A DNA stretch of 64,000 bases. Source: Viridibacterium sediminicola. Its GTDB lineage: Bacteria > Pseudomonadota > Gammaproteobacteria > Burkholderiales > Rhodocyclaceae. Position 1 is the stretch's first letter. Every line of letters begins with the position of its first letter. A program made the position numbers and the translations under genes. Positions 35,379 through 44,906 of the stretch are shown one piece after another. The DNA is taken from the NCBI RefSeq assembly GCF_039631295.1, contig NZ_JBDIVE010000004.1, positions 186,001 to 250,000 of the forward strand, given 5' to 3'. The notes below the pieces were generated by a model. That model did not search any database and was not told where the DNA came from. It worked only from the letters and a program-made list of their open reading frames with translations.

Positions 35379-36226
35379 ACGCCGCCACCACACAGGGCTA
35401 CTGGTCGCGCGTGCTGCGCAAGCTCGCGCGCGACCCGCTGGCCATGATCTGCCTCGCCATCCTCGTGCTGATCCTGCTCGGTGCCCTCTTCGCGCCCTGG
35501 CTGGCGCCGGGTGATCCTGCAGTCGGCAGCGTCATCAAGCGCCTCAAGCCGGTCGGTACCGAAGGCCATCTGCTGGGCACCGACGAGCTGGGCCGCGACA
35601 TGCTCACACGCCTGCTCTACGGTGGCCGCACCACCCTGCTGATGGGCACGGTGCCGGTCGGCCTCGCGCTCCTCATCGGCGGTTCGCTGGGCATGCTGGC
35701 GGGCTTTGCCGGTGGGCGCATCAATGCGCTGATCATGCGCTGCACCGACGTGCTGTTCGCTTTCCCCTCGGTGCTGCTGGCCGTAGCGATTGCCGGTGCG
35801 CTGGGTGCGGGCCTCGCCAACACCTTGCTGGCGCTGACCATCGTGCTGGTGCCGCCGATTTTGCGCGTCGCCGAGAGCGCCACCACGCAAGTGCGCTCGC
35901 TGGACTTCATCGAAGCCGCGCGCGCCAGCGGCGCGGATGACTTCACCATCCTGCGCGTGCATGTTCTGAGCAACGTGATCGGCCCGGTGCTGGTGTATGC
36001 CACCAGCCTGCTGTCGGTGTCGATCATCATGGCCGCCGGCCTCTCCTTCATCGGCCTCGGCGCCAAACCGCCCACACCCGAGTGGGGCCTGATGCTCAAC
36101 ACCCTGCGCAACGCGATCTACTCGCAGCCGCTGCTGGCAGCCCTGCCCGGCGTGCTGATCTTTGCCGTCTCGCTGTGCTTCAACCTGCTGGCCGATGGCC
36201 TGCGCAGCGCCATGGAGGTCAAATGA
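35375..36226 (+). CDS. ABC transporter permease, DppC/OppC type
   Basis: A 283-aa permease with the DppC N-terminal helix and the DELGRDMLTRLLYGGRTTL motif typical of OppC/DppC, ending in FNLLADGLRSAMEVK. Its ATG overlaps the stop of the previous permease (ATGA), so translation is coupled. It pairs with the DppB-type subunit to form the channel. Confidence 0.92.
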   Translation: MNAATTQGYWSRVLRKLARDPLAMICLAILVLILLGALFAPWLAPGDPAVGSVIKRLKPVGTEGHLLGTDELGRDMLTRLLYGGRTTLLMGTVPVGLALLIGGSLGMLAGFAGGRINALIMRCTDVLFAFPSVLLAVAIAGALGAGLANTLLALTIVLVPPILRVAESATTQVRSLDFIEAARASGADDFTILRVHVLSNVIGPVLVYATSLLSVSIIMAAGLSFIGLGAKPPTPEWGLMLNTLRNAIYSQPLLAALPGVLIFAVSLCFNLLADGLRSAMEVK

Positions 36227-37242
36227 GCTCAATCAATGTTGTAGAGGTCAGCGGCCTGCGCAAGCAGTTCAAGACGCGCCAGAGGAGCTGGGGCGAGAAG
36301 CCGCGCGTGGTACATGCGGTGTCCGACATCTCCTTCGAACTCGCAGCCGGGCAGACGCTGGGTATCGTCGGCGAATCCGGTTGCGGCAAGTCCACGCTGG
36401 CGCGCCTGCTGATGGGCCTGATCCCCGCCGATGGCGGCACGGTACGCATCGCCGGCGTCGAGCTGCAGCAGGACGCTGCCCAGCTCAAGGCCCTGCGCCG
36501 CAAGATGCAGATGGTCTTCCAGGATTCCTACGCCTCGCTGAACCCGCGCATGAGCATTGAAGACGCGATCATGTTCGGCCCGCTGGTGCACGGCACCCCG
36601 CGCGCCGAAGCACGCGAGCGCGCCCACCAGCTGCTGTCGCGCGTCGGCCTCGACCCGGCACGCTTCGCCGCGCGCTATCCGCACGAGGTATCCGGCGGCC
36701 AGCGGCAGCGCGTCAACATCGCCCGCGCGCTGGCGCTGTCGCCCGAGGTGGTGCTGTTCGACGAGTCGGTGTCGGCGCTCGACAAGTCGGTCGAGATCCA
36801 GGTGCTCAACCTGCTGCGCGACCTCAAGGAAGAATTCGGCCTCAGCTACCTGTTCATCTCGCACGACCTCAATGTCGTGCAGTACATCAGTGACGTGGTG
36901 TTGGTCATGTATCTGGGCAAGATCGTCGAGATAGGCCCGGCGCAATCGCTCTACGAAAACCCGGCACATCCCTACACGCGCGCCTTGCTTGCCTCCATGC
37001 CCAGCATGGACCCCGAACAGCGCACGCTCTCCGCACCGATCACCGGCGACCCGCCCAGCCCCATCGACCCGCCATCAGGTTGCCGCTTCCGCACGCGCTG
37101 CCCGTATGCGCAGGCTGTCTGTGGCGAGGCCGAGCCGCAGCTGAGCATGCCGTTGCCGGCGAATCTTCACGGCAGTCCTCACCTTGCGGCCTGCCACATG
37201 CTGGTGCCGCAGTCCGGTCACAGCGAAAGCCCTGCAGCATGA
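36223..37242 (+). CDS. ABC transporter ATP-binding protein, DppF/OppF type
   Basis: A 339-aa ATPase. The Walker A motif is GESGCGKSTLARL, the signature VSGGQRQRVNIARAL, the Walker B VVLFDESVSALD; a C-terminal oligopeptide-ATPase extension carries a Cys cluster (CRFRTRCPYAQAVCGE). Its start overlaps the preceding gene by ATGA with GGAGG upstream. The signature Ser-Gly-Gly-Gln motif and Walker residues are intact. Confidence 0.93.
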   Translation: MSSINVVEVSGLRKQFKTRQRSWGEKPRVVHAVSDISFELAAGQTLGIVGESGCGKSTLARLLMGLIPADGGTVRIAGVELQQDAAQLKALRRKMQMVFQDSYASLNPRMSIEDAIMFGPLVHGTPRAEARERAHQLLSRVGLDPARFAARYPHEVSGGQRQRVNIARALALSPEVVLFDESVSALDKSVEIQVLNLLRDLKEEFGLSYLFISHDLNVVQYISDVVLVMYLGKIVEIGPAQSLYENPAHPYTRALLASMPSMDPEQRTLSAPITGDPPSPIDPPSGCRFRTRCPYAQAVCGEAEPQLSMPLPANLHGSPHLAACHMLVPQSGHSESPAA

Positions 37243-38252
37243 GCAGCGCCGTCAATCCGCAGAACACCACGCTCGCCTCGGTGCGCGATCTCTCCGTGCG
37301 CTTTCGCAGCGCACAGGGCACGGTCAGCGCCGTTAATGGCGTGAGCTTCGACATCGCGCCCGGCGAAGTGCTGGGCCTGATCGGCGAATCCGGCAGCGGC
37401 AAAAGCGTCACCTTGCGCGCGCTGATGAAGCTGCTGCCCGAAGACCGCACGACGATCGACGGCAGCATCATCGTCGGCGGGCGCAACATCATGGCGCTGT
37501 CGCGCAGCCTGCTCAGCGACTATCGCGGTGGCACCACGGCGATGATCTTCCAGGACCCTTCGCTGGCGCTCGATCCGGTCTACACCATCGGCCAGCAGAT
37601 CGAAGAAGCCATCCGCCGCCATACCAAAGCTTCACGCAGCGAGGCCCGCGCACAGGCGCAGGAATACCTCGAACTGGTGAAGATCCCCTCGGCCGCCGAG
37701 CGCCTGAAAAGCTACCCGCACGAGATGTCCGGCGGCATGCGCCAGCGCGCGATGATCGCGCTGGCCCTGTCGTGCAAGCCGAAGCTGATCCTCGCCGACG
37801 AACCGACCACCGCACTCGACGCCACGGTGCAGATCCAGGTCTTGCTGCTATTGAGAGAGCTGCAGCAGAAGATGGGCACCAGTGCGATCTTCGTGACCCA
37901 CGATCTGGGCGTTGCCGCCGAAATCTGCGACCGCATCGCCGTCATGTACGCCGGCCGCATCGTCGAGATCGGCTCGGCCCGCGAAGTGCTGCGCGCGCCG
38001 CAACACCCCTATACGCAGGCGCTGATGGCCTCGACCATCCACGGCTCGATGCGCGGCCAGCGCATCACCGGCATCGCCGGCGCGCCGCCTGATCTGGCTC
38101 ACTTGCCTGCCGGTTGCGCCTTCCGCGAGCGCTGCACGCGCGCCGCTGCGGGCTGCGAACAATCAGTGCCGGTACTGCAGCCACACGCGGCGCAGGCCGT
38201 GGCCTGTTTCCATCCCGGTGCGGCGCCTGTCAGTGCAGTGGCATCACTATGA
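37239..38252 (+). CDS. ABC transporter ATP-binding protein, DppD/OppD type
   Basis: A 337-aa ATPase partner of the preceding one. The Walker A motif is GESGSGKSVTLRA, the signature MSGGMRQRAMIALAL and the Walker B LILADEPTTALD, with a C-terminal Cys-containing tail (CAFRERCTRAAAGCE). ATGA overlap at its start. The order B-C-F-D differs from the classical B-C-D-F order. Confidence 0.93.
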   Translation: MSSAVNPQNTTLASVRDLSVRFRSAQGTVSAVNGVSFDIAPGEVLGLIGESGSGKSVTLRALMKLLPEDRTTIDGSIIVGGRNIMALSRSLLSDYRGGTTAMIFQDPSLALDPVYTIGQQIEEAIRRHTKASRSEARAQAQEYLELVKIPSAAERLKSYPHEMSGGMRQRAMIALALSCKPKLILADEPTTALDATVQIQVLLLLRELQQKMGTSAIFVTHDLGVAAEICDRIAVMYAGRIVEIGSAREVLRAPQHPYTQALMASTIHGSMRGQRITGIAGAPPDLAHLPAGCAFRERCTRAAAGCEQSVPVLQPHAAQAVACFHPGAAPVSAVASL

Positions 38253-38923
38253 GCATCAAACGCATCGCACTGCTCAATCCCAACACCAATGACGACACCA
38301 CGCAGATGATGCTGGGCATCGCGCAGCAGGCCTTGCTGCCCGCCAGCCGCGTTCTCATTGAAGGGCGTACCGCGCCGCGTGGACAAAGCCTGATCGTCAA
38401 TGAGCCGGCGCTGGCTGAAGCGGCGCAGGTGGTGCAAGAGTATGGGCCGCAGGTGGCGGCGGAAGGTTTTGACGCGCTGATTGTCGCGGCTTTTGGCGAT
38501 CCGGGCCTGACGGCCTTGCGCGAGCAACTCGCGATTCCCGTCACCGGCATCGCAGAGGCGGGCATTGCCGAGGCGGCTGCGGGCGGGCGCCGCTATTCGA
38601 TTGTGAGCACAACGCCAGAGCTGCGTAACAGTCTGCAGTATCTGGCCGGTCGTTATGGCCATGCGGACAGTCTGGTCTCGATCCGCATCACGCGCGGAGA
38701 GGTGCAGCGCGTGATGCAAGATCCGTTGCGCATGGCCGAGGCCTTGCTCGACAGCTGTCGTGACGCCATCGAGCTCGACGGCGCTGAGGCCATCGTGATC
38801 GGCGGTGGTCCGCTCGCCAGTGCGGCGCGCGCCATCGCCGCCTTGCTCGGTGTGCCGGTCATCGAGCCGGTTGTTGCGGCCGTGCGCCTGAGTTTACAGC
38901 GCTGTACCGCAACAACGGCCTGA
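38249..38923 (+). CDS. Asp/Glu/hydantoin racemase-family protein lacking the catalytic cysteines
   Basis: A 224-aa protein beginning IALLNPNTNDDTTQMM like hydantoin and aspartate racemases, and starting by ATGA overlap with the DppD-type gene. Racemases of this family use two cysteines. The first site, normally GCFGDPG, reads AAFGDPG (Ala81). The second, normally LGCAGM, reads IGGGPL (Gly186). True racemase activity is therefore unlikely; it could bind a ligand or catalyse another step on the imported compound. Confidence 0.8.
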   Translation: MSIKRIALLNPNTNDDTTQMMLGIAQQALLPASRVLIEGRTAPRGQSLIVNEPALAEAAQVVQEYGPQVAAEGFDALIVAAFGDPGLTALREQLAIPVTGIAEAGIAEAAAGGRRYSIVSTTPELRNSLQYLAGRYGHADSLVSIRITRGEVQRVMQDPLRMAEALLDSCRDAIELDGAEAIVIGGGPLASAARAIAALLGVPVIEPVVAAVRLSLQRCTATTA

Positions 38924-38929
38924 AGCCGC

Positions 38930-39547
38930 TCAGGCTGCTTTGGCGAACACTGGTGCGAGCTTGCGCGAGGCCAGTTCGCCGAGCGGCAGCACCGTGCGGC
39001 CATAGACCTCGTTGAGCACCTGAGCCGCGGCGGCGTAGATTGCCGAAGCGCCGCAGAAGATGCCTTCCCAGCCGGCGACGAGCTTGATGCCTTCGTTGCC
39101 GGTGGCATCGCCAATGGCCAGCAGCGCGAAGAGGACCACCAGCGAACCGAAGACGATCTGGGTGACGCGGTTCAGACGCAGGCTGCCGATGAACAGCACG
39201 AAGGTCAGCAGGCCCCACAGCGTGAGGTAAGCGGCCATGCCGGCACCCGAGGTGGCTGCGGCCAGACCGGTCTTGGGCAGCATCACGATGGCGACCAGGG
39301 ACAGCCAGAAGAAACCGTAAGACGTGAAGGCGACGGTGCCGAAGGTATTGCCCTTCTTCCATTCCATCAGGCCGGCGCAGACCTGGCAGATGCCACCGTA
39401 GAAAATGCCCATGGCGAGAATCATCGCGCCCAGCTCGATGATGCCGGCGTTGTGCAGGTTCAGCAGAACCGTGGTCATGCCGAAGCCGAGCAGGCCCAGC
39501 GGGGCGGGGTTGGCGGTGTGATCGTGGCCCTTGGCGTGATCGCTCAT
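38930..39547 (-). CDS. satP: GPR1/FUN34/YaaH family acetate/succinate-type transporter
   Basis: A 205-aa protein with six membrane helices. The family signature NPAPLGLLGFGMTTVLLNLHN lies near the N-terminus; MILAMGIFYGGICQVCAGLMEWKKGNTFGTVAFTSYG (split over helices) follows. E. coli SatP (YaaH) carries acetate and succinate. It is convergent with the racemase-family gene, 6 bp away. Confidence 0.9.
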   Translation of the reverse strand: MSDHAKGHDHTANPAPLGLLGFGMTTVLLNLHNAGIIELGAMILAMGIFYGGICQVCAGLMEWKKGNTFGTVAFTSYGFFWLSLVAIVMLPKTGLAAATSGAGMAAYLTLWGLLTFVLFIGSLRLNRVTQIVFGSLVVLFALLAIGDATGNEGIKLVAGWEGIFCGASAIYAAAAQVLNEVYGRTVLPLGELASRKLAPVFAKAA

Positions 39548-39645
39548 CAGTGAAACTCCTGTGCATCAGCCGACATCCGGCAGGCCGCCAGAGTGCATGA
39601 AGGGTGCGCCCGCACATTTCATGCAGGTCAAGGATGGCGCAATAA

Positions 39646-39671
39646 AAAACGGCGCCCGCAGGCGCCGTTTT
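39646..39671 (-). terminator. Intrinsic terminator of the pectate lyase gene
   Basis: AAAACGGCGCC-CGCA-GGCGCCGTTTT forms an 11-bp stem with a 4-base loop, 17 bp after the pectate lyase stop. On the minus strand a T-run (GTTTTTTATT) follows. The symmetry would allow some function in the other direction too. Confidence 0.85.
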
Positions 39672-39687
39672 GTCTGGATCAAACCGC

Positions 39688-41238
39688 TCAGTTCTGGAAC
39701 GAGCACTTGTTCGGCGCGCCGCCCGGGTCGGAACCGAAGGCTGCGACGGTGCAAGCGATGCTCTTGCCCACGCCGACGTTCTTGGTCACCCACTTGCCCT
39801 TGCGACCGAAGGCAACCCAACCCGTGCCACGTGTCGGGGTGCAGGTTGCACCTTCATCCGAGCACTTGCTGAAGTTGTTGGGGTAGTCACCCGTACCGGA
39901 GAGCACCGGAGCGCCCGTGCTGGACGACGAGGAGCTTGCGGCCGAAGAGCTGGCCTTGCTCGACGAGCTGCTCGATGCGGCTGCGCTGCTCGAAGACTTG
40001 GACGAAGACGAGCTGCTGGCAGCGGTCGACGAGCTGGACTTCGAAGAAGACGAAGACGAGGACGACGAGGTTGCCGTGCCGCAGGCGGCGGCCGTCAGTT
40101 GCGCGCCGTTCTTGCCCACACCGGCGTACTGCGCCAGCTTGTCCTTCACGCACTGTGCCGACACCGGTTCGTAGGTGTAGGTCAGGGTCTTCGGGAAGGC
40201 TGCGGTGGTGGTCCAGGTGTCGGCATTGACGCCGCCGCTGCCTGCATCGGTCCAGGTGATGCCGTAGGTGGCGTTATCGGCCGAGCTGGTCAGGTTGTTG
40301 TTGCGCAGATCCCACTTGCCGCAATTGGCGGTGTCATAACGACAGGTGACCGGGCTGATCGAGTTCTGGAACCAGTTGCGTTCGATCAGCGAATAACCGC
40401 CGGTGCGCACGTTGATGCCCGATTCAGTGATCTTGTCGTAGAAGTTGTTGTAGATGTGCGTCCAGCCACCGCGTTGCAGCGGCAGGCGGCCATTCACGTT
40501 GTAGTAGATATTGTGGTGGAAGGTGATCTCGCGGCCACCGGCGATGTCCGAGCTTGACGAACCATCCAGACCGACCTTCTTGCTGTCATGGATGTAGTTG
40601 TAGGACACGGTGATGTTGTGCGAATCCTTCTTGATGTCGATGGCCGACTCGAAGGTTAGGTCGCCGTCGGGCGAGCCGTTGCACTCGTTGTTCACCGCAA
40701 ACAGTTCGTTGTGGTCGATCCACACGTTCGATGAGCCGTCGATGCGGATCATGTCAGCGTCGTTGTTGGCACCGGCCAGGGCGCCGATCTTCATGTTCTT
40801 GATGACGACGTTGTTCGAGCCGCTCTTGATGGTGATGCCGAAGTTGGCCGAGGAACCATTGGCGCCCTGAATGGTGATGCCCTTGGTGAATTCCTTGATT
40901 TCGACTTCGCGGTAGGGGTCGTTCCAGTGCGGGTTCGGGCAGTTGCCCGAGGCGTCCTTGGTGTGATCCTTGACGATCTGTGCGATCTGGGCGTCTTCGT
41001 TGCCGGTGTAGGTGATGATCACCGGATAAGCGCCGCCGGTCACCTTCTTGCCATTGGCGTCCAGGCGCGCAGCGGCGATGGCATCGATGATGCCCTGCAT
41101 GCTGCTGACGGTCACCGACTTGGAGCCGGTCTGGTTGCCACCGTCAGCGGTCGAGAAACCGCCGGTGTTGGCAGCATAGGCGGCGGTGCCGCCCAGAAGC
41201 GAGACGGCCAGGGCCGTCGCTTTGAGTGTAAAACGCAT
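39688..41238 (-). CDS. Secreted pectate lyase, PL1 family, with polyserine linker and C-terminal module
   Basis: A 516-aa protein. The signal peptide MRFTLKATALAVSLLGGTAAYA precedes a PL1 parallel beta-helix domain (~25-380) with WIDHNELF, VSYNYIHDSKKVGLDG and FHHNIYYNVNGRLPLQRGG, which cleaves polygalacturonate by elimination. Residues ~388-439 are a Ser-rich linker (runs of Ser broken by Lys/Thr/Ala). The C-terminal ~75 residues contain spaced cysteines (CSDEGATC, IACTVAAF, KCSFQ) and look like a small carbohydrate-binding module. GGAGA lies before the ATG at 41238. Confidence 0.9.
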   Translation of the reverse strand: MRFTLKATALAVSLLGGTAAYAANTGGFSTADGGNQTGSKSVTVSSMQGIIDAIAAARLDANGKKVTGGAYPVIITYTGNEDAQIAQIVKDHTKDASGNCPNPHWNDPYREVEIKEFTKGITIQGANGSSANFGITIKSGSNNVVIKNMKIGALAGANNDADMIRIDGSSNVWIDHNELFAVNNECNGSPDGDLTFESAIDIKKDSHNITVSYNYIHDSKKVGLDGSSSSDIAGGREITFHHNIYYNVNGRLPLQRGGWTHIYNNFYDKITESGINVRTGGYSLIERNWFQNSISPVTCRYDTANCGKWDLRNNNLTSSADNATYGITWTDAGSGGVNADTWTTTAAFPKTLTYTYEPVSAQCVKDKLAQYAGVGKNGAQLTAAACGTATSSSSSSSSSKSSSSTAASSSSSSKSSSSAAASSSSSSKASSSAASSSSSSTGAPVLSGTGDYPNNFSKCSDEGATCTPTRGTGWVAFGRKGKWVTKNVGVGKSIACTVAAFGSDPGGAPNKCSFQN

Positions 41239-41448
41239 GTTGTGTCTCCATTTATGGTTTATTTTCATGCGCATAGCATCAATGTCAACACGCATGAGTT
41301 GTTGCACAGCGTCTGATCTGCCGGGCGACGATAAAGGGCTTTGCAAGCGAAATCAATCTTGCACAGCAACATCTTTGTGCATTTCTTAACATTAATTGTC
41401 GATTCCGACGGAATAGCCGGTCGGCATGCTGCGCTGCGTTAACCACTG

Positions 41449-41739
41449 CTAGTACAAGGTGCTGCGCTGGCGTGCTGGCAGAGTTTGGTCGTAGGCCTCG
41501 CCATCGAAGTCGCCGCCGCTGATGGCCGCGATGATCCGACCGACGGTTGGCACGCCGGCGGGCGCGGTAGCCGCCTGCCACAGCCCGGAGCGGAGGATTG
41601 CGCGTGCGCACTGGAAGTACACGGTGTCGACGCGGATGCGCAGCACGCACTTGGGCGGCTTGCCTTGCAGCGCGCAGCGTGGGTCTTCGATCAGGTTGCG
41701 CAGGCTGCTGATGCGATGCGGATCGTCGGGTGTGTGCAC
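41449..41739 (-). pseudogene. Remnant of a pyridoxamine 5'-phosphate oxidase-like flavin protein
   Basis: The 96-residue frame starts at a GTG and carries the C-terminal end of a PNPOx-like protein (VDTVYFQCARAILRSGLW, then SGGDFDGEAYDQTLPAR). The N-terminal ~100 residues of the usual ~200-aa protein are absent. A segment equivalent to the FMN-binding middle also appears deleted, because RISSLRNLIEDPR joins almost directly to GKPPKCVLRIRV. It ends 23 bp from the GGDEF/EAL gene's stop. Probably non-functional. Confidence 0.5.
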
Positions 41740-41762
41740 GGAGACGCTTGGGCCGCGCTTGC

Positions 41763-44700
41763 TCAGCTGCGCAGACGGCGCCGTTCGCCGTGCTGGCCGT
41801 TGTGTTGCAGGTAGTTGATCAGTTCGGCCAGGGTCAGGGGGCGGCTGAAGCAGTAGCCCTGCAACTCGTCGCAGCCCAGCGCGGTGAGGGCCTGGGCGGT
41901 GGCGAGGTCTTCCACGCCCTCGGCGACCACCGCCAGCCCGAGGGTGTGGCCCAGACCGATGACGGCATTGACGATGGCAGCATCGGCCGCGTCGTCCATC
42001 ATGCCCAGCACGAAGGACTGATCGATCTTCAGGCGGTCGATCTCGAAGCGCTTGAGGTAGGAGAGGCTGGAATAGCCGGTGCCGAAGTCGTCGATGGCGA
42101 TCTGCACGCCCAGCTCTTTCAGCGCGGCGACGCGGGCTTGCGCGCTGAGCGGGTTGTCCATCAGATGGGATTCGGTCAGCTCCAGTTCGAGCTGCTCCGG
42201 TGGCATGCCGGTCTCATGCAGCACCTGGCTCAGCTGTTCGACCAGCTCCGGGTTGGCCAGCTGCGCCACCGAGAGGTTCACCGACAAGGCGAGTCCCTTG
42301 CAGAGCCCTTGCTGTTCCAGCGCCATCCAGTGGCGGCAGGCTTGCTGCAGCACCCAGCTGCCGATCGGATTGATCAGTCCGGTCTCCTCGGCCAGCGGGA
42401 TGAATTCGGCGGGCGGGATGTGACCGAGCAGCGGATTGTTCCAGCGCAGCAGCGCTTCGGCGCCCTGGATCTTGCGGCTGCGCGCGTTCAGGCGTGGCTG
42501 GAAATGCAGGCTGAATTCGCCGGCGGCGAGCGCTTGCCGCAGCTGCACCTCCATGGTCTGGCGGGCCAGCACGCGGTGGTCGGTCTCTTGCGAGAAGAAG
42601 CGCGCCATGTCGCGGCCAGCGGATTTGGCCTCATACATCGCAGCGTCGGCGCGGCGCATCAGGGAGTCGGTGTCCTGCGCGTCGTCGGGGAACAGCGCGA
42701 CGCCGACGCTGCAGGAGACCGTCAGCGAGTGGCCTTCGACATTGATGCTCTGGCGGATCGAGGGAATCAGGCGCTCGTTGATCATCAGCTGCAGCTCGTC
42801 GAGGCTGGTGACCTTGCGCAGGATCAGCACGAACTCGTCGCCGCCCAGGCGGCTGACCGTGTCTTCGGCGCGCACGGCCATACTGAGACGCCGCGCCACG
42901 GCGCGCAGCAGGCCGTCGCCAATGTGGTGGCCGAGGGTGTCGTTGATCAGCTTGAAGCGGTCCAGATCGACGAACAGCAGGGCCACCTTTTCGCCGCTGC
43001 TGGCTGCTTCGTGCAGTGCTTCGCCGAGTCGTTGCTGGCACAGCGCGCGATTGGGCAATTCGGTCAGTACATCGTGCTGGGCGAGGAAGCGGATGCGGTC
43101 TTCCTTGGCCTTGCGGTCGGTGATGTCGATCGAAATGGCAATGTAATTGACCACTTCACCAGCGGTGGCGTTCTTGTGCACGGCTGAAACCATCAGCCAG
43201 GCCGGATAGGTTTCGCCGTTCTGGCGCGAGATCAGCACTTCGCCCTGCCAGGACTCCTTGGTCTGCAGATCGCTCCAGTCCATCGCCGAGGAAGACTGCA
43301 GCACTGCTGACAGATCGCTGCCGATCACGTCATAAAAGCCATAGCCGGTGCTGCGGCAGAAGGCGTGATTGACGCTGATCACCTTGCGTGCCTCATCCAT
43401 GATGATGATGCTCTCGCTGGAGGCCTCGAAAACCTTGGCCCACAGCTCCAGGCGCTGTTCCATCAGCTTGAGCTTGTTGATCGGCGTGAAGGCGGTCAGC
43501 ACCGCATCGCGCCCCTGGAACACCAGACGCCGCGCCGACAGCACGGCCCAGGCCGGCGTGTCGTTGCCGTGCCAGCGCACCTCAAACTCGTCGACCGCAT
43601 TGAAGTCGGCGAGGCGCTGGAAGAAGCGGCTGCGCACCGGTGGCTCCAGCCCCTTGCGCCAGGGGTCGCCACGCTCATGGCCGAGCCAGGGCAGCGCGGG
43701 TGTGTTGGCGTGCAGCACCTCGTGGTCGGGCACCGAGGTCACCACCAGCGGAATCGGGAAGGCTTCGACCAGTTCGCGCTGTGCCTCGGCGGCGCTGGCG
43801 CTGGCGGCCAGTTTCTGTTGCAGCTGGCGGTCCTGATCGAGCTGCGCGAGCATCTCGTTGAAGGCGTTGAACAGCTGACCGATCTCGTCGCGCGCATGCC
43901 ATTTGGCACGCCGGCTGTAGTCGGCCGTGCGGCGCACCGCGTCGGCCACCTTGGCCAGATTCTGCAGCGGCCGTGCAATCTGGCTGGCCACCAGATACAC
44001 CAGGCTAAGGATGCCACCGAGCAGCAGCAAGGCCGTGCCAAGGTGCAGCCACATGCGCTGGAACAGGCCGTCCACGCGTGCCTGCAGCAAGATGTTGAGC
44101 TGCGCGATGGCGCTTTGCCAGATGTGGTCAAGCGCCACCAGGGTGCGCTGGTAGGCGGCTTCCAGCGCTTGCGGATCGGGCGGCGCCGAGCTTTCGTCGC
44201 CAGCAGCCTTGACGGCATTCGAGTAGGCGTATGCCTCTTGCAAGAGACGTTGCTTGCCGTTGCTGAGCACGGCTTTCAAGCTTGGCGAGGCGGCCAGCCA
44301 GGCTTGTGTGTAATCGGAGTCCACGCCTTGCAGCGCCGCATCGAGCCGCCCGGCCAGGGCCAGCAGCTGGGCCACATTATTGGCATCGTGATGGCTGGCG
44401 CGGAGCTCGCGGCGCATGAAATCCTGACTGTCATAGAGCACCTGCAGCAGCTCGGGGAAGCGCAGCAGGCTCAGCGACATCACGTAGTAGCTGTCGAGGT
44501 CGGGGTCGAGGATCAGGTTGGACTGGTTGCCGACCGTGGTCAGCAGTTCGCGCCCCTGGGTCAGCAATTGCGCGCTGTGCTGTGGATCGGCGGCACGCGT
44601 CAGCAGGCTGCGCAGCTTGTCGGCCTGCTCGCTGGTATTGAGCTCCGCGTCGTAACGCTGGCGTATCGAATCAAAGCTCTGCAGGGCTGGCGGGACCCCG

Positions 44701-44906
44701 CCAAGCAAGCTGTGCATGAGGTTCTCGCGTACGCTTTCGGCATAGGCGGCGCCGGAGATCTCCTTGCGTGCAAAGTCGATGGCCAGATACTTCTCGTGGA
44801 TCAGGATGCCCGAGATGTAGATCACCGCGGTGAGGTCGAGCAGGTAGATCAGCGTCAGCTTGCGCCCGACGCTCAGTCGCCCCAGCCACAGTGAAATTCG
44901 ACTCAT
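41763..44906 (-). CDS. Multidomain diguanylate cyclase/phosphodiesterase (HAMP-PAS-GGDEF-EAL)
   Basis: A 1047-aa sensor. A membrane helix lies near residue 20, a ~250-aa extracytoplasmic helical domain follows, then a second helix (~290-310), HAMP (~310-365), two PAS domains (~385-620), GGDEF (~640-800, RLGGDEF at ~687 with an intact RAED inhibitory site) and EAL (~810-1045, EALLRW at ~817, DDFGTGYSSL at ~944). All motifs for both synthesis and hydrolysis of cyclic-di-GMP are intact. The start at 44906 is one of two adjacent ATGs. Confidence 0.93.
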   Translation of the reverse strand: MSRISLWLGRLSVGRKLTLIYLLDLTAVIYISGILIHEKYLAIDFARKEISGAAYAESVRENLMHSLLGGVPPALQSFDSIRQRYDAELNTSEQADKLRSLLTRAADPQHSAQLLTQGRELLTTVGNQSNLILDPDLDSYYVMSLSLLRFPELLQVLYDSQDFMRRELRASHHDANNVAQLLALAGRLDAALQGVDSDYTQAWLAASPSLKAVLSNGKQRLLQEAYAYSNAVKAAGDESSAPPDPQALEAAYQRTLVALDHIWQSAIAQLNILLQARVDGLFQRMWLHLGTALLLLGGILSLVYLVASQIARPLQNLAKVADAVRRTADYSRRAKWHARDEIGQLFNAFNEMLAQLDQDRQLQQKLAASASAAEAQRELVEAFPIPLVVTSVPDHEVLHANTPALPWLGHERGDPWRKGLEPPVRSRFFQRLADFNAVDEFEVRWHGNDTPAWAVLSARRLVFQGRDAVLTAFTPINKLKLMEQRLELWAKVFEASSESIIIMDEARKVISVNHAFCRSTGYGFYDVIGSDLSAVLQSSSAMDWSDLQTKESWQGEVLISRQNGETYPAWLMVSAVHKNATAGEVVNYIAISIDITDRKAKEDRIRFLAQHDVLTELPNRALCQQRLGEALHEAASSGEKVALLFVDLDRFKLINDTLGHHIGDGLLRAVARRLSMAVRAEDTVSRLGGDEFVLILRKVTSLDELQLMINERLIPSIRQSINVEGHSLTVSCSVGVALFPDDAQDTDSLMRRADAAMYEAKSAGRDMARFFSQETDHRVLARQTMEVQLRQALAAGEFSLHFQPRLNARSRKIQGAEALLRWNNPLLGHIPPAEFIPLAEETGLINPIGSWVLQQACRHWMALEQQGLCKGLALSVNLSVAQLANPELVEQLSQVLHETGMPPEQLELELTESHLMDNPLSAQARVAALKELGVQIAIDDFGTGYSSLSYLKRFEIDRLKIDQSFVLGMMDDAADAAIVNAVIGLGHTLGLAVVAEGVEDLATAQALTALGCDELQGYCFSRPLTLAELINYLQHNGQHGERRRLRS

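Noticed and set aside
43365..44894. 509-codon frame antisense to the GGDEF/EAL gene
   Set aside because: Only low-complexity content; the opposite strand carries intact GGDEF and EAL motifs.
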